This document shows, piece after piece, positions 7,832 through 17,326 of a stretch of 41,433 bases of DNA. The notes below the pieces were generated by a model that made no database searches, was not told the DNA's origin, and saw only the letters and a program-made list of their open reading frames with translations. Every line of letters begins with the position of its first letter. Position 1 is the stretch's first letter. Position numbers and translations under genes: made by a program. Source of the stretch: Treponema sp. (lineage in GTDB: Bacteria > Spirochaetota > Spirochaetia > Treponematales > Breznakiellaceae); assembly GCA_009784975.1 (NCBI GenBank), contig WQXG01000025.1, positions 1-41,433 of the forward strand. Reading direction: 5' to 3'.

Positions 7832-10800
7832 TTATTCCACAGTCCATTTTTCTGTTCTGCCGTCGTATTTAATGTCCGTTTTAATTTCTGTTATTGGTTT
7901 CCATTGAACCAGGAAGGAAATATCTGAAGTAAACCTGAACGGCTCTGTAGAGGTGCTTCTGTACGGGTACATTCTTATGCTTAATGTCGCAGTCCAGTCT
8001 CCCAGAAAATGGTTAACCTGAAGGTTCAGGCTTTGCAGTTTAAAGCCGGATCTGCGCCGTTTGGATTCGTCAAAAAAGTTAAACGAGTCAATTAAATCTA
8101 TAAACAGGTTGTTCTGGGGTCCGTCAATATACATATGCGTTAAATCCGCCATTCCGGGAAAGTCTTTAAAGTACCTGAAAATAACAGAGTTATCTGATGT
8201 TGAAGACAATGTTAACTCAAGAAGCCCGGTTATTCTGGCTGATAAACTCATGGTAAACTGGAAATTGGAATCGGTATATCGCTGGAGATTAAAATCAAGC
8301 GAAGTATTAAAGCTAAAATTCATATTAAAACGGTTTCTTATTATTTCTATATTTCTGAATGATTTGCCGTATGATATTTGCAGCCTGTTTGGATTCAGGG
8401 AAGGTTCCCCCTCGCTTTTCCATTCTCCGCCCCGCGTATGATCGTTTTCGTCATTAAAAACAAATCTGGATTTGGCAACTTTGATAGCGGAGAAATTTAC
8501 CCTTAGTTCCCACAATGACAATGACGAGTTTATTCTGGTAATTTCAAAATCACTTTCCGGATCAATTGTCATGTTAAACGATAATGATCCAATGTTGGCG
8601 AATCTCAGCGTTTCCCTTATTTCTATAGGCCTGAATATCCAATCGCCTTCTTCTTTATCCGGGAATTGTGTGTTGACAGCGGTAAGTCTTTCCATGCGGA
8701 AACTTACGCCTGTTTCCGTGATCCAGAATCTGAATGAGCCGCTTGTAGAAATTAATTCATCCAAAGGAGGCAGATTCGCGCTGACTGTTATGGATTGGTT
8801 TTTGTCCATAATGTTTGCGGAAATATTCGCGGAAAGCTGATGGCTGTTAAGACCGTAAATATCAACGCCGTCTTTTCTTTCTTCTTTTACCCATGAGCCC
8901 CATTGGGGAGTAAGTTCAGGACCATGCGGGCTGTCGTTTTCATTGTAAGCTTTAGATCTTACCAAAGTACCTCTGAATGAATATTGAAGGCTTGACTGGC
9001 GGAATATCGGGTTGTCAAAAAATGGCTGAAATCTGCCGGTGTAAGAATAGGAAGATGTATATGATGTCTGGGCAAACTCCTGTCTTCGCAGCCGTCTCAT
9101 TGTATCAGTATCAACTTCTCCGCTTGAGCTTGTAAAAGCATCATCGTAAAGATAAATATCCCTGTATGTACCGCTGCCCGTTAAAGATACAGTGTTGGTA
9201 AATATTCCTGTTGAGTGATCCATTCGGATATTTATACTTGCGTTTCCGCTGACGCTTGTTCTGATCGATTGAACATCGGAATAATCAATATCGTCTACTG
9301 TTCTCCAGTTTTTGTTTATAAATTGAAGTTCAGAAGAACTTGTAGGAGAAAACTGGTAATCAATGCTAAAACGTATATTTCCTGTTCTGGGTAATGTAAA
9401 AGTCTGTCTTAACACAGGAGGCGTTAAAGGATCTGCCGCCGCCGCTGCTGCAGCTGCCGCCGCTTCTGCTTCATTTTCAGGCCATGGAGAAATGGGTATG
9501 CCTATATTTTTTAAAGGGTCTTCTACAGGAGCATCCGGTGTTCTTGTTGTTCTGGCTGTAGTATTGCCAAGATTTAAAGGGGTGCCGGAGACAGAGCCTG
9601 ATATACTATAGAGTGTTAATTTATCCGGCGCGTAAAAAAAGATACCGGGGTCCTGACTGTTTATAACTCTGTCTGTGGGATTTGATCTCATGGTGCCGAA
9701 ACCCAGTGTCATGGAGATATTGGAAATTGATAATCTGGAAATGAACGGAGCAAGTTTGGGTAACTGGGGATTTATGCTTCCGCTGATTTGCCATTGATAT
9801 GATTGAATTTCATTTTGCGCAGAGGTAGCAGGATCAATCGCCGCGCCCTGCTGGAGCATACTGATATAATCCATGCTTTCCGCGCGATCCAGAAAATCCC
9901 TGTCTACGTAAGGATCGGAATAGTATGGAAACAACAATGAAAGCCCGCCGTATCTTCCGCTGATACCGGTGCTTAATCTCATTCTGTAACGGAACGGAAC
10001 CTGAAAGAAAAGAAATTTGGACGTATTCCAGTCAAAGGTACCGTCATAATCCGGCGCGTACGGGGTGTAAGCTCCGGTTGATGAATTATGAAAGATAGTT
10101 CTGGAAAAACCTAATCCCAAAGTAAAATCTATCGCGTTTAAAATTCCTGTTCTGGGCGTTAAGAGATCTAAACCCGCATATACTCCAAGGTTAACATAAT
10201 AATCCAGCATGGCTTTTAGGCTTACTTCTGTTTTGCTAACCGCTTTTTTTCCTGTGCTGCGAAGGAATAATCCGTGCTGTTCTTTTTCCATGTCGTTTGA
10301 ATTGCCTAGAATCCTGCTAAGAGAACTGGAATCAGAAGAGTCTGCTTTGGGACGTCCTAAAATATAATAGGTTGTCTGTATAAAACCGCCCTCTCTGTTG
10401 CGGTATCCAAGCACCGGATGAAAAACAATTTCGTCTGTGGGAAAAAAGAAAAATGGAATATATAAAACAGGTATTTCTCCTACTTTTAAAACCGCGTTAA
10501 AAATCGCAAAATCAGAACCCGGAAGAAGCCAGAGCCTGGAAGCGTTTATTGACCAAAACGGCTCTTCGCTCCCCGCGCTTGATATTCTTGCATTTCTGAG
10601 TATTGTAACATCATCTCCTGTACGTGAAATAACCTGCCCGGAAAAAAGATACGCAGAACCGTCGCTTTCCAGGGTAGAACTTCCGTCCAGGAAAATGCTT
10701 GACCAGTCGTCTATGTTAACTTTTATATTTTCCCCGCGGAAAGTTTCTGTTTTATCTTTATCTATTTTTTTGTACTCAACCTTTCCTTTGGCTGTTATTA

Positions 10801-11323
10801 TATTCCTTGTCCTGTTAAAAAGTATTTCATTTGCGCTTATTTCGTGGACTGTTTCTCCGTCTTTTAAACTGATTGAAACATCTCCCTTTAAACGCGCATA
10901 ATCTTCATTTACTGCGTCTATCGTAAAATATTCTGTTGTTTGAGCGCTTTTAATCGTAATTGTTTTTTGGTTTGCCGAGGGCTGATCTTCTGACTCAGGC
11001 AGTTTAAAATGATCGCTTATTCGTTTTGAAAGCTCTGCTCTTGTGCCGCTTTGCGGAAGACCGAGCGAGCGGCACCATTGTGCAAGTTCGCCCAATGTTG
11101 ATGTTCTTATTTCCATTTCGATACGCTGTCTTTCCTGCGCTGAAATTCTGGAAACAGGTTCAGTCTGTTTTACTTCAACTTCCTCTTCTTCATATTCGTC
11201 ACCATCATCATCATCCGCGAAAACAGGTAGAATACAGAAAAGCAGAAAAAGAAATAAAAAGATTTTTTTTAATAATGAAACAGAAGAGTGTTTGTAATTG
11301 TTTTTCGCAAGCATTGTTTTCAT
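7832..11323 (-). CDS. LptD/OstA-family outer-membrane assembly protein with N-terminal SAP-like motif
   Basis: 1163 residues. A signal peptide (about residues 18-36, [16 protein letters not shown]) is followed by a very acidic stretch, a SAP-like helix pair at 75-106 ([13 protein letters not shown], then [11 protein letters not shown]), an OstA/LptA-like beta-jellyroll (about 120-280, with [19 protein letters not shown] and [11 protein letters not shown]), and a long C-terminal beta-barrel region typical of LptD ([15 protein letters not shown]-like segment near 290). LptD inserts lipopolysaccharide into the outer membrane, yet treponemes are generally held to lack classical LPS, so the cargo here is unclear. 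A run of about ten alanines occurs near residue 625. The start ATG overlaps the uvrA stop (ATGA). Confidence 0.82.
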   Translation of the reverse strand: MKTMLAKNNYKHSSVSLLKKIFLFLFLLFCILPVFADDDDGDEYEEEEVEVKQTEPVSRISAQERQRIEMEIRTSTLGELAQWCRSLGLPQSGTRAELSKRISDHFKLPESEDQPSANQKTITIKSAQTTEYFTIDAVNEDYARLKGDVSISLKDGETVHEISANEILFNRTRNIITAKGKVEYKKIDKDKTETFRGENIKVNIDDWSSIFLDGSSTLESDGSAYLFSGQVISRTGDDVTILRNARISSAGSEEPFWSINASRLWLLPGSDFAIFNAVLKVGEIPVLYIPFFFFPTDEIVFHPVLGYRNREGGFIQTTYYILGRPKADSSDSSSLSRILGNSNDMEKEQHGLFLRSTGKKAVSKTEVSLKAMLDYYVNLGVYAGLDLLTPRTGILNAIDFTLGLGFSRTIFHNSSTGAYTPYAPDYDGTFDWNTSKFLFFQVPFRYRMRLSTGISGRYGGLSLLFPYYSDPYVDRDFLDRAESMDYISMLQQGAAIDPATSAQNEIQSYQWQISGSINPQLPKLAPFISRLSISNISMTLGFGTMRSNPTDRVINSQDPGIFFYAPDKLTLYSISGSVSGTPLNLGNTTARTTRTPDAPVEDPLKNIGIPISPWPENEAEAAAAAAAAAADPLTPPVLRQTFTLPRTGNIRFSIDYQFSPTSSSELQFINKNWRTVDDIDYSDVQSIRTSVSGNASINIRMDHSTGIFTNTVSLTGSGTYRDIYLYDDAFTSSSGEVDTDTMRRLRRQEFAQTSYTSSYSYTGRFQPFFDNPIFRQSSLQYSFRGTLVRSKAYNENDSPHGPELTPQWGSWVKEERKDGVDIYGLNSHQLSANISANIMDKNQSITVSANLPPLDELISTSGSFRFWITETGVSFRMERLTAVNTQFPDKEEGDWIFRPIEIRETLRFANIGSLSFNMTIDPESDFEITRINSSLSLWELRVNFSAIKVAKSRFVFNDENDHTRGGEWKSEGEPSLNPNRLQISYGKSFRNIEIIRNRFNMNFSFNTSLDFNLQRYTDSNFQFTMSLSARITGLLELTLSSTSDNSVIFRYFKDFPGMADLTHMYIDGPQNNLFIDLIDSFNFFDESKRRRSGFKLQSLNLQVNHFLGDWTATLSIRMYPYRSTSTEPFRFTSDISFLVQWKPITEIKTDIKYDGRTEKWTVE
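9428..9470 (-). repeat. Poly-alanine (GCN) tract within the LptD-like gene
   Basis: A run of GCN codons encodes about ten consecutive alanines, preceded by ENEAE and followed by DPLTPP. It lies between barrel strands and probably forms a loop or linker. Mixed GCN codons make it less slippage-prone than a pure triplet repeat. Confidence 0.8.
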
Positions 11324-14154
11324 TTCTTCCTGTTTCTTTTAAGCATTTCTGCTATATAAAACCCCGTATATGAACTTTTGCACCCGGCAACCTGTTCCGG
11401 TGTCCCTGTAGTGATAACTTCTCCGCCCTTGTCTCCGCCTTCCGGTCCCAGATCGATAATATGATCGGCTTGCAAAAGAACATCAAGATTATGCTCTATC
11501 ATTATAACGGTATTTCCCTGATCTACCAAGCGTTGAATAACAGCCATTACTTGTTTAACATCGGCAAAATGAAGCCCTGTGGTCGGTTCGTCAAGGATAT
11601 AAAGAGTTCTGCCTGTAGAGCGTTTTGACAGTTCCAGAGCCAGTTTTACCCTTTGCGCCTCTCCGCCGGAGAGCGTAAGCGCGGATTGCCCCAGTTTTAC
11701 ATACCCCAATCCAACCGATAAAAGCGTCTGCATTTTACGCGCAATCTGCGGAATGGGAGAGAAAAACACTGCCGCCTCTTCGATAGTCATATCCAGTATA
11801 TCAGAAATATTTTTGCCCTTATAGCGGATTTCCAGCGTTTCCCTGTTAAATCGTTTTCCGTGGCAGACATCGCAAGTTATGTAAACATCCGGCAGAAAGT
11901 TCATCTCTATTCTTAGAGTTCCGTCTCCTTCGCAATGTTCGCATCTGCCGCCGCGCACATTAAACGAAAACCGCCCCGGCTTGTAACCTCTGATTTTTGC
12001 TTCCGGTAAATTGGAAAACATATCCCTTATTGCGGTGAAACCTTCGACATAGGTTATCGGGTTTGACCGCGGCGTTCTGCCTATGGGGCTTTGATCTATA
12101 TCAATTACTTTATCAATGTATTCCGCGCCGTCGAGTTTTTTATAAACGCCTTCCGTATGATTGCTTCCGTAAACTTTATTTGCCAAAGCAGGATACAAAA
12201 CATCAGAAAGCAAGGTTGATTTTCCGGAACCTGATACTCCTGTTATACAGGTAAAAATTCCAAGAGGGAACTCTATATTGATGTTTTTTAAATTGTGCTC
12301 TTTTGCTCCGCGCAGTTTCAGGCTGGCGCCGTTTCCCTTGCGTCTTTCTTTGGGGATATCAATACAAATTGCGCCTTTAAGATACTGACCTGTGATGCTC
12401 TCCTTTACTTTCATTACATCTTCGGGTTTTCCCTGCGCGACAACATAACCGCCGTGAACGCCGGCGCCCGGTCCCAAATCGACAATGTGATCTGCTGTGC
12501 GCAGAGTCTGCTCATCATGCTCAACTACTATCAGCGTGTTGCCTAAATCGCGAAGATACAGCAATGTGTCTATGAGGCGCTGGTTGTCTCTCTGGTGCAG
12601 CCCGATAGACGGTTCATCCAGAATGTAAAGCACCCCGACAAGACTTGAGCCGATCTGCGTAGCAAGCCTGATCCTTTGCGCTTCTCCTCCCGAGAGGGTA
12701 GACGCTTTGCGTTCAAGGCTCAGGTAATCAAGACCTACATTTTTCATAAAGCCAAGCCGCGCGTTTATTTCTTTTAATATCTGATACGCGATTTTATTTT
12801 CATTTTTGCCGAGTTTTATGGTTTCAAAGAACTTAATTGAATCTGTAACAGATAACTGCGAAAGTTCCCAAATGTTTTTTCCCGCTACAGTTACGGCTAA
12901 CACTTCCGGTTTTAACCGTTTGCCGCCGCAGTCTTCGCAATCCTTCTGGCTCATAAATTTTTCCAGCCAGTCTTTTACACCCTGCGATTGTGTTTCAAGA
13001 TAACGTCTTTTTAATTCTTCCAGAATACCCTGGAATTGCGTCTGATATTGAAAATGCCCCGTGCCTTCGCGGTTCACATAACGCACTTTTATTTCATCAT
13101 TTGTGCCGTAAAGAATAGTATTCATTATTTTTTTTGGCAATTTGTTAAGCGGCGTATCAAGACTGAAGCCGAAATGTTTGGCAAGGCTTTTAAAACGGCT
13201 GGAATGCCATGCGCTGTCCGGGTTGTAGGGGATAACACCGCCTTCGTTATACGACAAAGTACGATCGGGTATAACAAGGTCGGGATCAAATTCAAGTTTT
13301 GTGCCGATGCCGGAACAGCCGGTGCATGCGCCGAAAGGATTGTTAAAAGAAAAAAGCCGCGGCTGCAGTTCCGGAATTGAAACGCCGCAATCGGGGCATG
13401 AATTTTTCTGGGAAAAAAAACATTCTCTTGTTTTTCCGTCTTCGTCAATCAGAACCTGAAGTAATCCGTCCGCTGTTTGAAGCGCCGCCTCTGTGGATTC
13501 TGAGAGTCTGGATCGGATATCTTTTCCTATTACCAGTCTGTCAACAATTATATCGATAGAGTGTTTTTTTTGTTTATCCAGTTTTATTTTTTCATCAAGG
13601 CTGACAGGAACGCCGTCTATCCGCGCGCGGGCAAATCCCGCTTTACGCGCGTCATCTATTATTTTTTGATGCTCTCCTTTTTTTCCGCGTATAACAGGAG
13701 CTATAAGCTGTATTTTTGAACCTTCTTTAAACTGCAAAATTGTTTCGATAATTAAATCAACAGGCTGTTCACGGATTTCCTTTGCGCAAATAGGGCAGTG
13801 GGGGATACCGATTCGCGCAAAAAGCAAACGGTAGTAATCGTAAATTTCTGTCACTGTTCCTACAGTAGAACGCGGATTACGGTGTGTGGTTTTCTGCTCG
13901 ATGGAAATTGCGGGGGAAAGACCTTCGATGTAGTCTAAATCGGGTTTATCCATGCGTCCCAAAAACTGACGCGCGTACGCGGACAAACTTTCAACATACC
14001 GTCTTTGCCCCTCCGCAAAGATAGTATCAAAAGCCAATGAACTTTTGCCTGAACCGGAAAGCCCCGAAATAACGATAAGTTTGTCACGAGGCAGTTCCAA
14101 ATCGATATTTTTAAGGTTATGCTCACGGGCGCCCTTGATGATTAATTTGTCCAT
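11320..14154 (-). CDS. uvrA: Excinuclease ABC subunit A
   Basis: 944 residues, full length. Both ABC modules are present: Walker A motifs [12 protein letters not shown] near the N-terminus and [11 protein letters not shown] in the second half, signature LSGGEAQR in each, and Walker B ILDEP in each. Zinc-binding cysteines are visible in CPICAKE, CPDCGVS...CTGCSG and CEHCEGDG...CDVCHGKRF. UvrA2 recognises bulky DNA lesions and loads UvrB. It is probably the first gene of the 12-kb minus-strand operon. Its promoter (14163-14191) ends 8 nt from the ATG and there is no Shine-Dalgarno sequence, so it may be translated from a leaderless mRNA. Confidence 0.98.
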   Translation of the reverse strand: MDKLIIKGAREHNLKNIDLELPRDKLIVISGLSGSGKSSLAFDTIFAEGQRRYVESLSAYARQFLGRMDKPDLDYIEGLSPAISIEQKTTHRNPRSTVGTVTEIYDYYRLLFARIGIPHCPICAKEIREQPVDLIIETILQFKEGSKIQLIAPVIRGKKGEHQKIIDDARKAGFARARIDGVPVSLDEKIKLDKQKKHSIDIIVDRLVIGKDIRSRLSESTEAALQTADGLLQVLIDEDGKTRECFFSQKNSCPDCGVSIPELQPRLFSFNNPFGACTGCSGIGTKLEFDPDLVIPDRTLSYNEGGVIPYNPDSAWHSSRFKSLAKHFGFSLDTPLNKLPKKIMNTILYGTNDEIKVRYVNREGTGHFQYQTQFQGILEELKRRYLETQSQGVKDWLEKFMSQKDCEDCGGKRLKPEVLAVTVAGKNIWELSQLSVTDSIKFFETIKLGKNENKIAYQILKEINARLGFMKNVGLDYLSLERKASTLSGGEAQRIRLATQIGSSLVGVLYILDEPSIGLHQRDNQRLIDTLLYLRDLGNTLIVVEHDEQTLRTADHIVDLGPGAGVHGGYVVAQGKPEDVMKVKESITGQYLKGAICIDIPKERRKGNGASLKLRGAKEHNLKNINIEFPLGIFTCITGVSGSGKSTLLSDVLYPALANKVYGSNHTEGVYKKLDGAEYIDKVIDIDQSPIGRTPRSNPITYVEGFTAIRDMFSNLPEAKIRGYKPGRFSFNVRGGRCEHCEGDGTLRIEMNFLPDVYITCDVCHGKRFNRETLEIRYKGKNISDILDMTIEEAAVFFSPIPQIARKMQTLLSVGLGYVKLGQSALTLSGGEAQRVKLALELSKRSTGRTLYILDEPTTGLHFADVKQVMAVIQRLVDQGNTVIMIEHNLDVLLQADHIIDLGPEGGDKGGEVITTGTPEQVAGCKSSYTGFYIAEMLKRNRKK

Positions 14155-14162
14155 ATATGGAA

Positions 14163-14191
14163 AGAATAGCGGGTTTTGGGGTAAGTTTCAA
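14163..14191 (-). promoter_or_regulatory. uvrA promoter, leaderless type
   Basis: On the minus strand TTGAAA (14191-14186), 17-nt spacer, TATTCT (14168-14163), then 8 nt to the uvrA ATG. No ribosome-binding site is seen in that gap. Confidence 0.65.
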
Positions 14192-14219
14192 TCAGAACGA
14201 GGAGGGACAGAGGTAGGTC

Positions 14220-14248
14220 TTGACACTTTTACCATAATTATATACAGT
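14220..14248 (+). promoter_or_regulatory. tRNA promoter
   Basis: A consensus TTGACA -35 box at 14220-14225, 17-nt spacer and TACAGT at 14243-14248. The predicted transcription start falls about 6 nt before the tRNA. It is divergent from the uvrA promoter. Confidence 0.65.
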
Positions 14249-14261
14249 AAAAACAGCAAAT

Positions 14262-14334
14262 GGCGGCTTAGCTCAGTTGGTAGAGCAAACGGCTCATATC
14301 CGTTGGGTCATAGGTCCGAGTCCTATAGCCGCTA
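14262..14334 (+). tRNA. tRNA-Met (anticodon CAT)
   Basis: A cloverleaf of 73 nt: acceptor GGCGGCT/AGCCGCT (the first pair is G-U), D arm GCTC-AGTTGGTA-GAGC, anticodon stem AACGG/CCGTT with loop CTCATAT (anticodon 14295-14297), five-base variable loop, T stem ATAGG/CCTAT. The T loop reads TCCGAGT instead of the usual TTC start, so position 55 is C. No CCA is encoded. A T-run (14335-14343) follows directly. Elongator tRNA-Met is most likely; a lysidine-modified tRNA-Ile cannot be excluded from sequence alone. Confidence 0.88.
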
Positions 14335-14343
14335 TTTTTTTTT
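14335..14343 (+). terminator. T-tract following the tRNA
   Basis: Nine T residues come directly after the tRNA's last base, so the acceptor/T-arm structure plus the T-run may serve as a terminator. The following gene has its own -10-like box. Confidence 0.35.
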
Positions 14344-14351
14344 AAGTAAAT

Positions 14352-14362
14352 TATACTATACT
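14352..14362 (+). promoter_or_regulatory. -10-like boxes before the rqcH-type gene
   Basis: Two overlapping TATACT boxes (14352-14357 and 14357-14362) lie 11 and 6 nt before the ATG. The -35 region is only a T-run, so this is weaker than the other promoters in the window. Confidence 0.35.
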
Positions 14363-14368
14363 GGCGTT

Positions 14369-15802
14369 ATGTCTCTAAACTGGAAAGAAATCAATCTTGT
14401 ACTCGAAGAACTTGCCCTGGAAGGTGCGCAAATTCAAAGCGCCGTGCAAAGCGCGTTTGATGTTGTGGTTTTTAAAATACACAAAAAAGGCGAGACAAGG
14501 CATATCTTAATAAGTTTAAGTTCAGGGGCTTGCCGGCTGCATGAAACATTTACGGCGTATCCAAAGCATCCCGGGAACTCCCAAAAATCGCTTCGTTTTG
14601 CGCAGTTTCTTAACTCCAAAATAGTAAACGGCTGGATAACAGAAGCGGTGCAGCTTGGGGATAATCGTATTGTGCGTATTGCTGTAAAACGGGGGGAAGA
14701 TGTTTACAGGCTGTATTTAAGATTATGGTCAAATGCCGCGAATTTTATCGTTACAAATGAAGAGGGTATAATATTTGATGTTATGCGGCGGCTGCCAAAA
14801 CGCGCTGAAATAACAGGCGGATGTTATTTGCCGGAAGATACGCGGATTGCCGCGCCGGCAAGGTCAACGTCACCTGAAAAACCTGTCCGGGAATATAATA
14901 TACGCGAACTGCCCGGCGAGGGTTCTTTTAATAAAAAGATCGATGTTTATTATACGGCAAAAGGCGGTGCGCTTTCGCTTGAGGCGCTCAGGGAACAGGC
15001 TTTACGGCGGCACGAAGGCAGTATTGGCAGAATTACTTCTGCGCTGGAAAGACTGCGGGAAAAGGAAAACTCATTTGCAAATGCAGAACGTTTTAAACAT
15101 TACGGCGATCTTATTCTTTCAAATATCGCGGATATAAAACCGGATGATAAATGGCTGGAAGCGGATGGTATAAGAATTGAACTGGAACCGCACATAAGTC
15201 CTGCTTCTGCGGCTGGAAAATATTATGATCGGTACAGGAAAGCGAAAAACAGACTGGCAGAAATTCAAAGGGAGATAGCCGCGGGCGAAAAGGAATTAAA
15301 AGATTTAACGGATAAATTAAATCAGCTTTTAACCGAAGAAAACCCGCTTGTTTTGGCAAAACTTATTAAATCTGCCGTCTCTTCTGCTGCGGCAAAACCA
15401 TCAAAAAAGGAGAAAACGCGTCCCGGACTGACATTCAAGCGCGGCGACTGGCTGATTTATGTAGGCAGAGATGCAAACGAAAACGATGAACTTCTTCGCC
15501 GCCATGTTAAGGGTAACGACTTATGGCTTCATGCGCGTGATTATCACGGATCATATGTTTTTATAAAACAACGTTCGGGGAAAACCTTTCCTCTGGACAT
15601 CATGCTGGATGCCGGAAATCTGGCAATTTTTTACTCAAAAGGCAGAAACAACCGCGCAGGCGACCTTTTCTACACCCAGGTAAAATACCTAAAAAGAGTA
15701 AAAAATGCCCCAAAAGGCCTGGTCATCCCCACCCAGGAAAAAAACCTAACCATAAAACTGGACGACGAAAGACTACGCACCCTGGAAAACTGCAAAATAT
15801 AA
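14369..15802 (+). CDS. NFACT/RqcH-type ribosome quality-control protein
   Basis: 477 residues with the NFACT layout: an NFACT-N (FbpA-like) domain at about 1-180, a helical coiled-coil middle (about 205-325), and an NFACT-R (DUF814) domain at about 353-440 with [19 protein letters not shown] and [20 protein letters not shown]. RqcH binds stalled 50S-peptidyl-tRNA complexes and adds C-terminal alanine tails. The B. subtilis protein is about 570 residues, so this is a shorter form. The catalytic DR pair of NFACT-N seems to be N99-R100 here (GDNRIVRI). Reading could extend upstream through the tRNA, but the ATG at 14369, preceded by a -10-like box, is the sensible start. Fibronectin-binding annotation is a family legacy name. 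Confidence 0.85.
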   Translation: MSLNWKEINLVLEELALEGAQIQSAVQSAFDVVVFKIHKKGETRHILISLSSGACRLHETFTAYPKHPGNSQKSLRFAQFLNSKIVNGWITEAVQLGDNRIVRIAVKRGEDVYRLYLRLWSNAANFIVTNEEGIIFDVMRRLPKRAEITGGCYLPEDTRIAAPARSTSPEKPVREYNIRELPGEGSFNKKIDVYYTAKGGALSLEALREQALRRHEGSIGRITSALERLREKENSFANAERFKHYGDLILSNIADIKPDDKWLEADGIRIELEPHISPASAAGKYYDRYRKAKNRLAEIQREIAAGEKELKDLTDKLNQLLTEENPLVLAKLIKSAVSSAAAKPSKKEKTRPGLTFKRGDWLIYVGRDANENDELLRRHVKGNDLWLHARDYHGSYVFIKQRSGKTFPLDIMLDAGNLAIFYSKGRNNRAGDLFYTQVKYLKRVKNAPKGLVIPTQEKNLTIKLDDERLRTLENCKI

Positions 15803-15867
15803 ACAACAGTTTCTATCCTTATATAAACAACCCAACATCATTTTATTGTAGTTTTTTATTTTTTCCC

Positions 15868-15896
15868 TTGCATCTGGCTCTTTGAGGCACTAGAGT
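15868..15896 (+). promoter_or_regulatory. Promoter of the MEMO-family gene, leaderless type
   Basis: TTGCAT (15868-15873), 17-nt spacer, TAGAGT (15891-15896), then 8 nt to the ATG at 15905; no Shine-Dalgarno sequence. Confidence 0.5.
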
Positions 15897-15904
15897 TAAT
15901 ATAT

Positions 15905-16726
15905 ATGGAAGCAGTGCTTGCCCAAAGAAAACGGGTTCGCAGTCCGGTTGGAGCCGGAATGTTTTATCCCGATGACAAAACAGAAATTCTTGGCAAATTA
16001 AGGTCTTTTAACCTTACAAACAAGGGCGAAGCAAAGGCAATTATTGCTCCGCATGGGGCATGGAACTATTCCGGCTCTCTTGCGGCAGATGCTTTTTCAT
16101 GCGCAATTGGCAGAAATATCGAACGGGTGGTTATTTTAGGGCCAATTCATGATAAAAGGGAAAAAGGGCTCTTTTTATCGAATTCTCACTCTTTTTATAC
16201 CCCGCTTGGAGATATACTTGTAGATCAGGAAATATCAGATGAACTGGAATTTTACGGCGAATCCTTTGAAATAAATGATATTCCTCATCTTGGCGAACAT
16301 TCTATCGAAGTTCTTCTTCCCTTTGTTAAACATTGTTTTCCAAAAGCATCGATTGTTCCCATTCTGATGGGGCAGCCGGGCGCGCAGTATATTTACGATC
16401 TTGCTCAGAGCCTTAAAGCCGTAATAACGCCGGTGCTGGATGATACTTTAATCGTGGTTTCCTGTAATCTTTCCTGCAACAAGGATGAAAGAACAGCGCG
16501 GCTTTTAGCGGAAGAATGTCTGCGTCTTTTCTGTGAAAAAAATACACCGGCGCTTACATCCGCTATTCTGGAAGGCCGATTAAATGCCTGCGGCGGCGCT
16601 CTTGTTGTCAGTCTTTTGGAAAGCGGTCTTTTGGGGGATGCTTCCTGCTCTGCCGTGGGTAATCTTGAAAGCGCTGTAAGCTCAGAAAAAAATACCGTTT
16701 ATTACAGCGGATTTTCGTTTGTCTGA
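15905..16726 (+). CDS. MEMO-family protein (AmmeMemoRadiSam system protein B type)
   Basis: 273 residues, typical family length. Recognisable segments are VGAGMFYPDD near the N-terminus, IIAPHGAWNYSG (family PHAGY-YSG), VVILGPIHD (family LGPNH), and HLGEHSIEVLLPF (EHS-E-QLPF). These build the non-haem iron/dioxygenase-like fold of MEMO proteins. The usual Asn of GPNH is Ile here and PHAGY is PHGAW, so some metal-site surroundings differ. In other bacteria MEMO proteins occur with AMMECR1 and a radical SAM protein; neither partner is in this window. Function unknown. Confidence 0.85.
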   Translation: MEAVLAQRKRVRSPVGAGMFYPDDKTEILGKLRSFNLTNKGEAKAIIAPHGAWNYSGSLAADAFSCAIGRNIERVVILGPIHDKREKGLFLSNSHSFYTPLGDILVDQEISDELEFYGESFEINDIPHLGEHSIEVLLPFVKHCFPKASIVPILMGQPGAQYIYDLAQSLKAVITPVLDDTLIVVSCNLSCNKDERTARLLAEECLRLFCEKNTPALTSAILEGRLNACGGALVVSLLESGLLGDASCSAVGNLESAVSSEKNTVYYSGFSFV

Positions 16727-16738
16727 CCAAATATGATG

Positions 16739-16768
16739 TTGACCGGAATAAAACTAAAATCATATAAT
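16739..16768 (+). promoter_or_regulatory. Promoter of the LEA-type lipoprotein gene, leaderless type
   Basis: TTGACC (16739-16744), 18-nt spacer, perfect TATAAT (16763-16768), then only 5 nt (TAAAT) to the ATG at 16774. Confidence 0.65.
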
Positions 16769-16773
16769 TAAAT

Positions 16774-17274
16774 ATGCGTAAATTATTTGTTATTATTTTA
16801 ACGATTTTTATTTTAGCCGGCTGCAAATCTCCTCCGCCTTCTGTTGTTGAAGAAACAGTAATTGAAGTAATCGATCCGGAATTTGAAGTAGTTTCAATTT
16901 TGATTTTACAGGCAGATCTTGTAGTTACCGAATTTGAAACAGTATTAAGAATAAAAAATCCCAATGAATTCCCTGTAGAGCTTAAATCCATGACTTACGA
17001 ATTGCATGGTAACGGTATTTTTTGGGCGGATGGCAAAGGAGCCGATATTCTGCATATCGAACCTTTTGGTACTCAGGAAGCAAAATTTACTTTTAAAATG
17101 AATTTTATCAATATGAACCGCAGGCTTTTGGACGATATTATCGCCATGCGTCAGGTGCGTTACCGTTTTAAGGGCGAAGCCGAAGTACAGCCTGTTATTG
17201 CTCAAAGGAGCGTTCCCCGGTCTTTTATCATAAGTTATGATTGTTCCGGGCTTTCAGAAGTAAAACCCAAATAG
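16774..17274 (+). CDS. LEA14/WHy-domain lipoprotein
   Basis: 166 residues. A lipoprotein signal peptide (KLFVIILTIFI) ends in lipobox LAGC with C17. The mature part resembles the LEA_2/WHy domain (FETVLRIKNPNEFPVELKSMTYELHGNG), a small beta-sandwich found in desiccation-related and envelope proteins. It is expected to be anchored at the inner or outer membrane facing the periplasm. It has its own promoter and is followed by the his genes after about 50 bp, with no evident functional link. Confidence 0.8.
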   Translation: MRKLFVIILTIFILAGCKSPPPSVVEETVIEVIDPEFEVVSILILQADLVVTEFETVLRIKNPNEFPVELKSMTYELHGNGIFWADGKGADILHIEPFGTQEAKFTFKMNFINMNRRLLDDIIAMRQVRYRFKGEAEVQPVIAQRSVPRSFIISYDCSGLSEVKPK

Positions 17275-17290
17275 CTTTTGCTAAGCAGAC

Positions 17291-17319
17291 TTGCTACTGA
17301 AGGCTATCAATTATATAAT
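17291..17319 (+). promoter_or_regulatory. his gene promoter, leaderless type
   Basis: TTGCTA (17291-17296), 17-nt spacer, perfect TATAAT (17314-17319), then 7 nt to the ATG at 17327. No leader peptide or T-box can fit between promoter and start, so classical attenuation is unlikely. Confidence 0.65.
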
Positions 17320-17326
17320 TAGAGCT

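Noticed and set aside
14045-14368. N-terminal extension of the NFACT gene through uvrA's 5' end and the tRNA
   Set aside because: It would run through a tRNA gene and two promoters; the family N-terminus starts at 14369.
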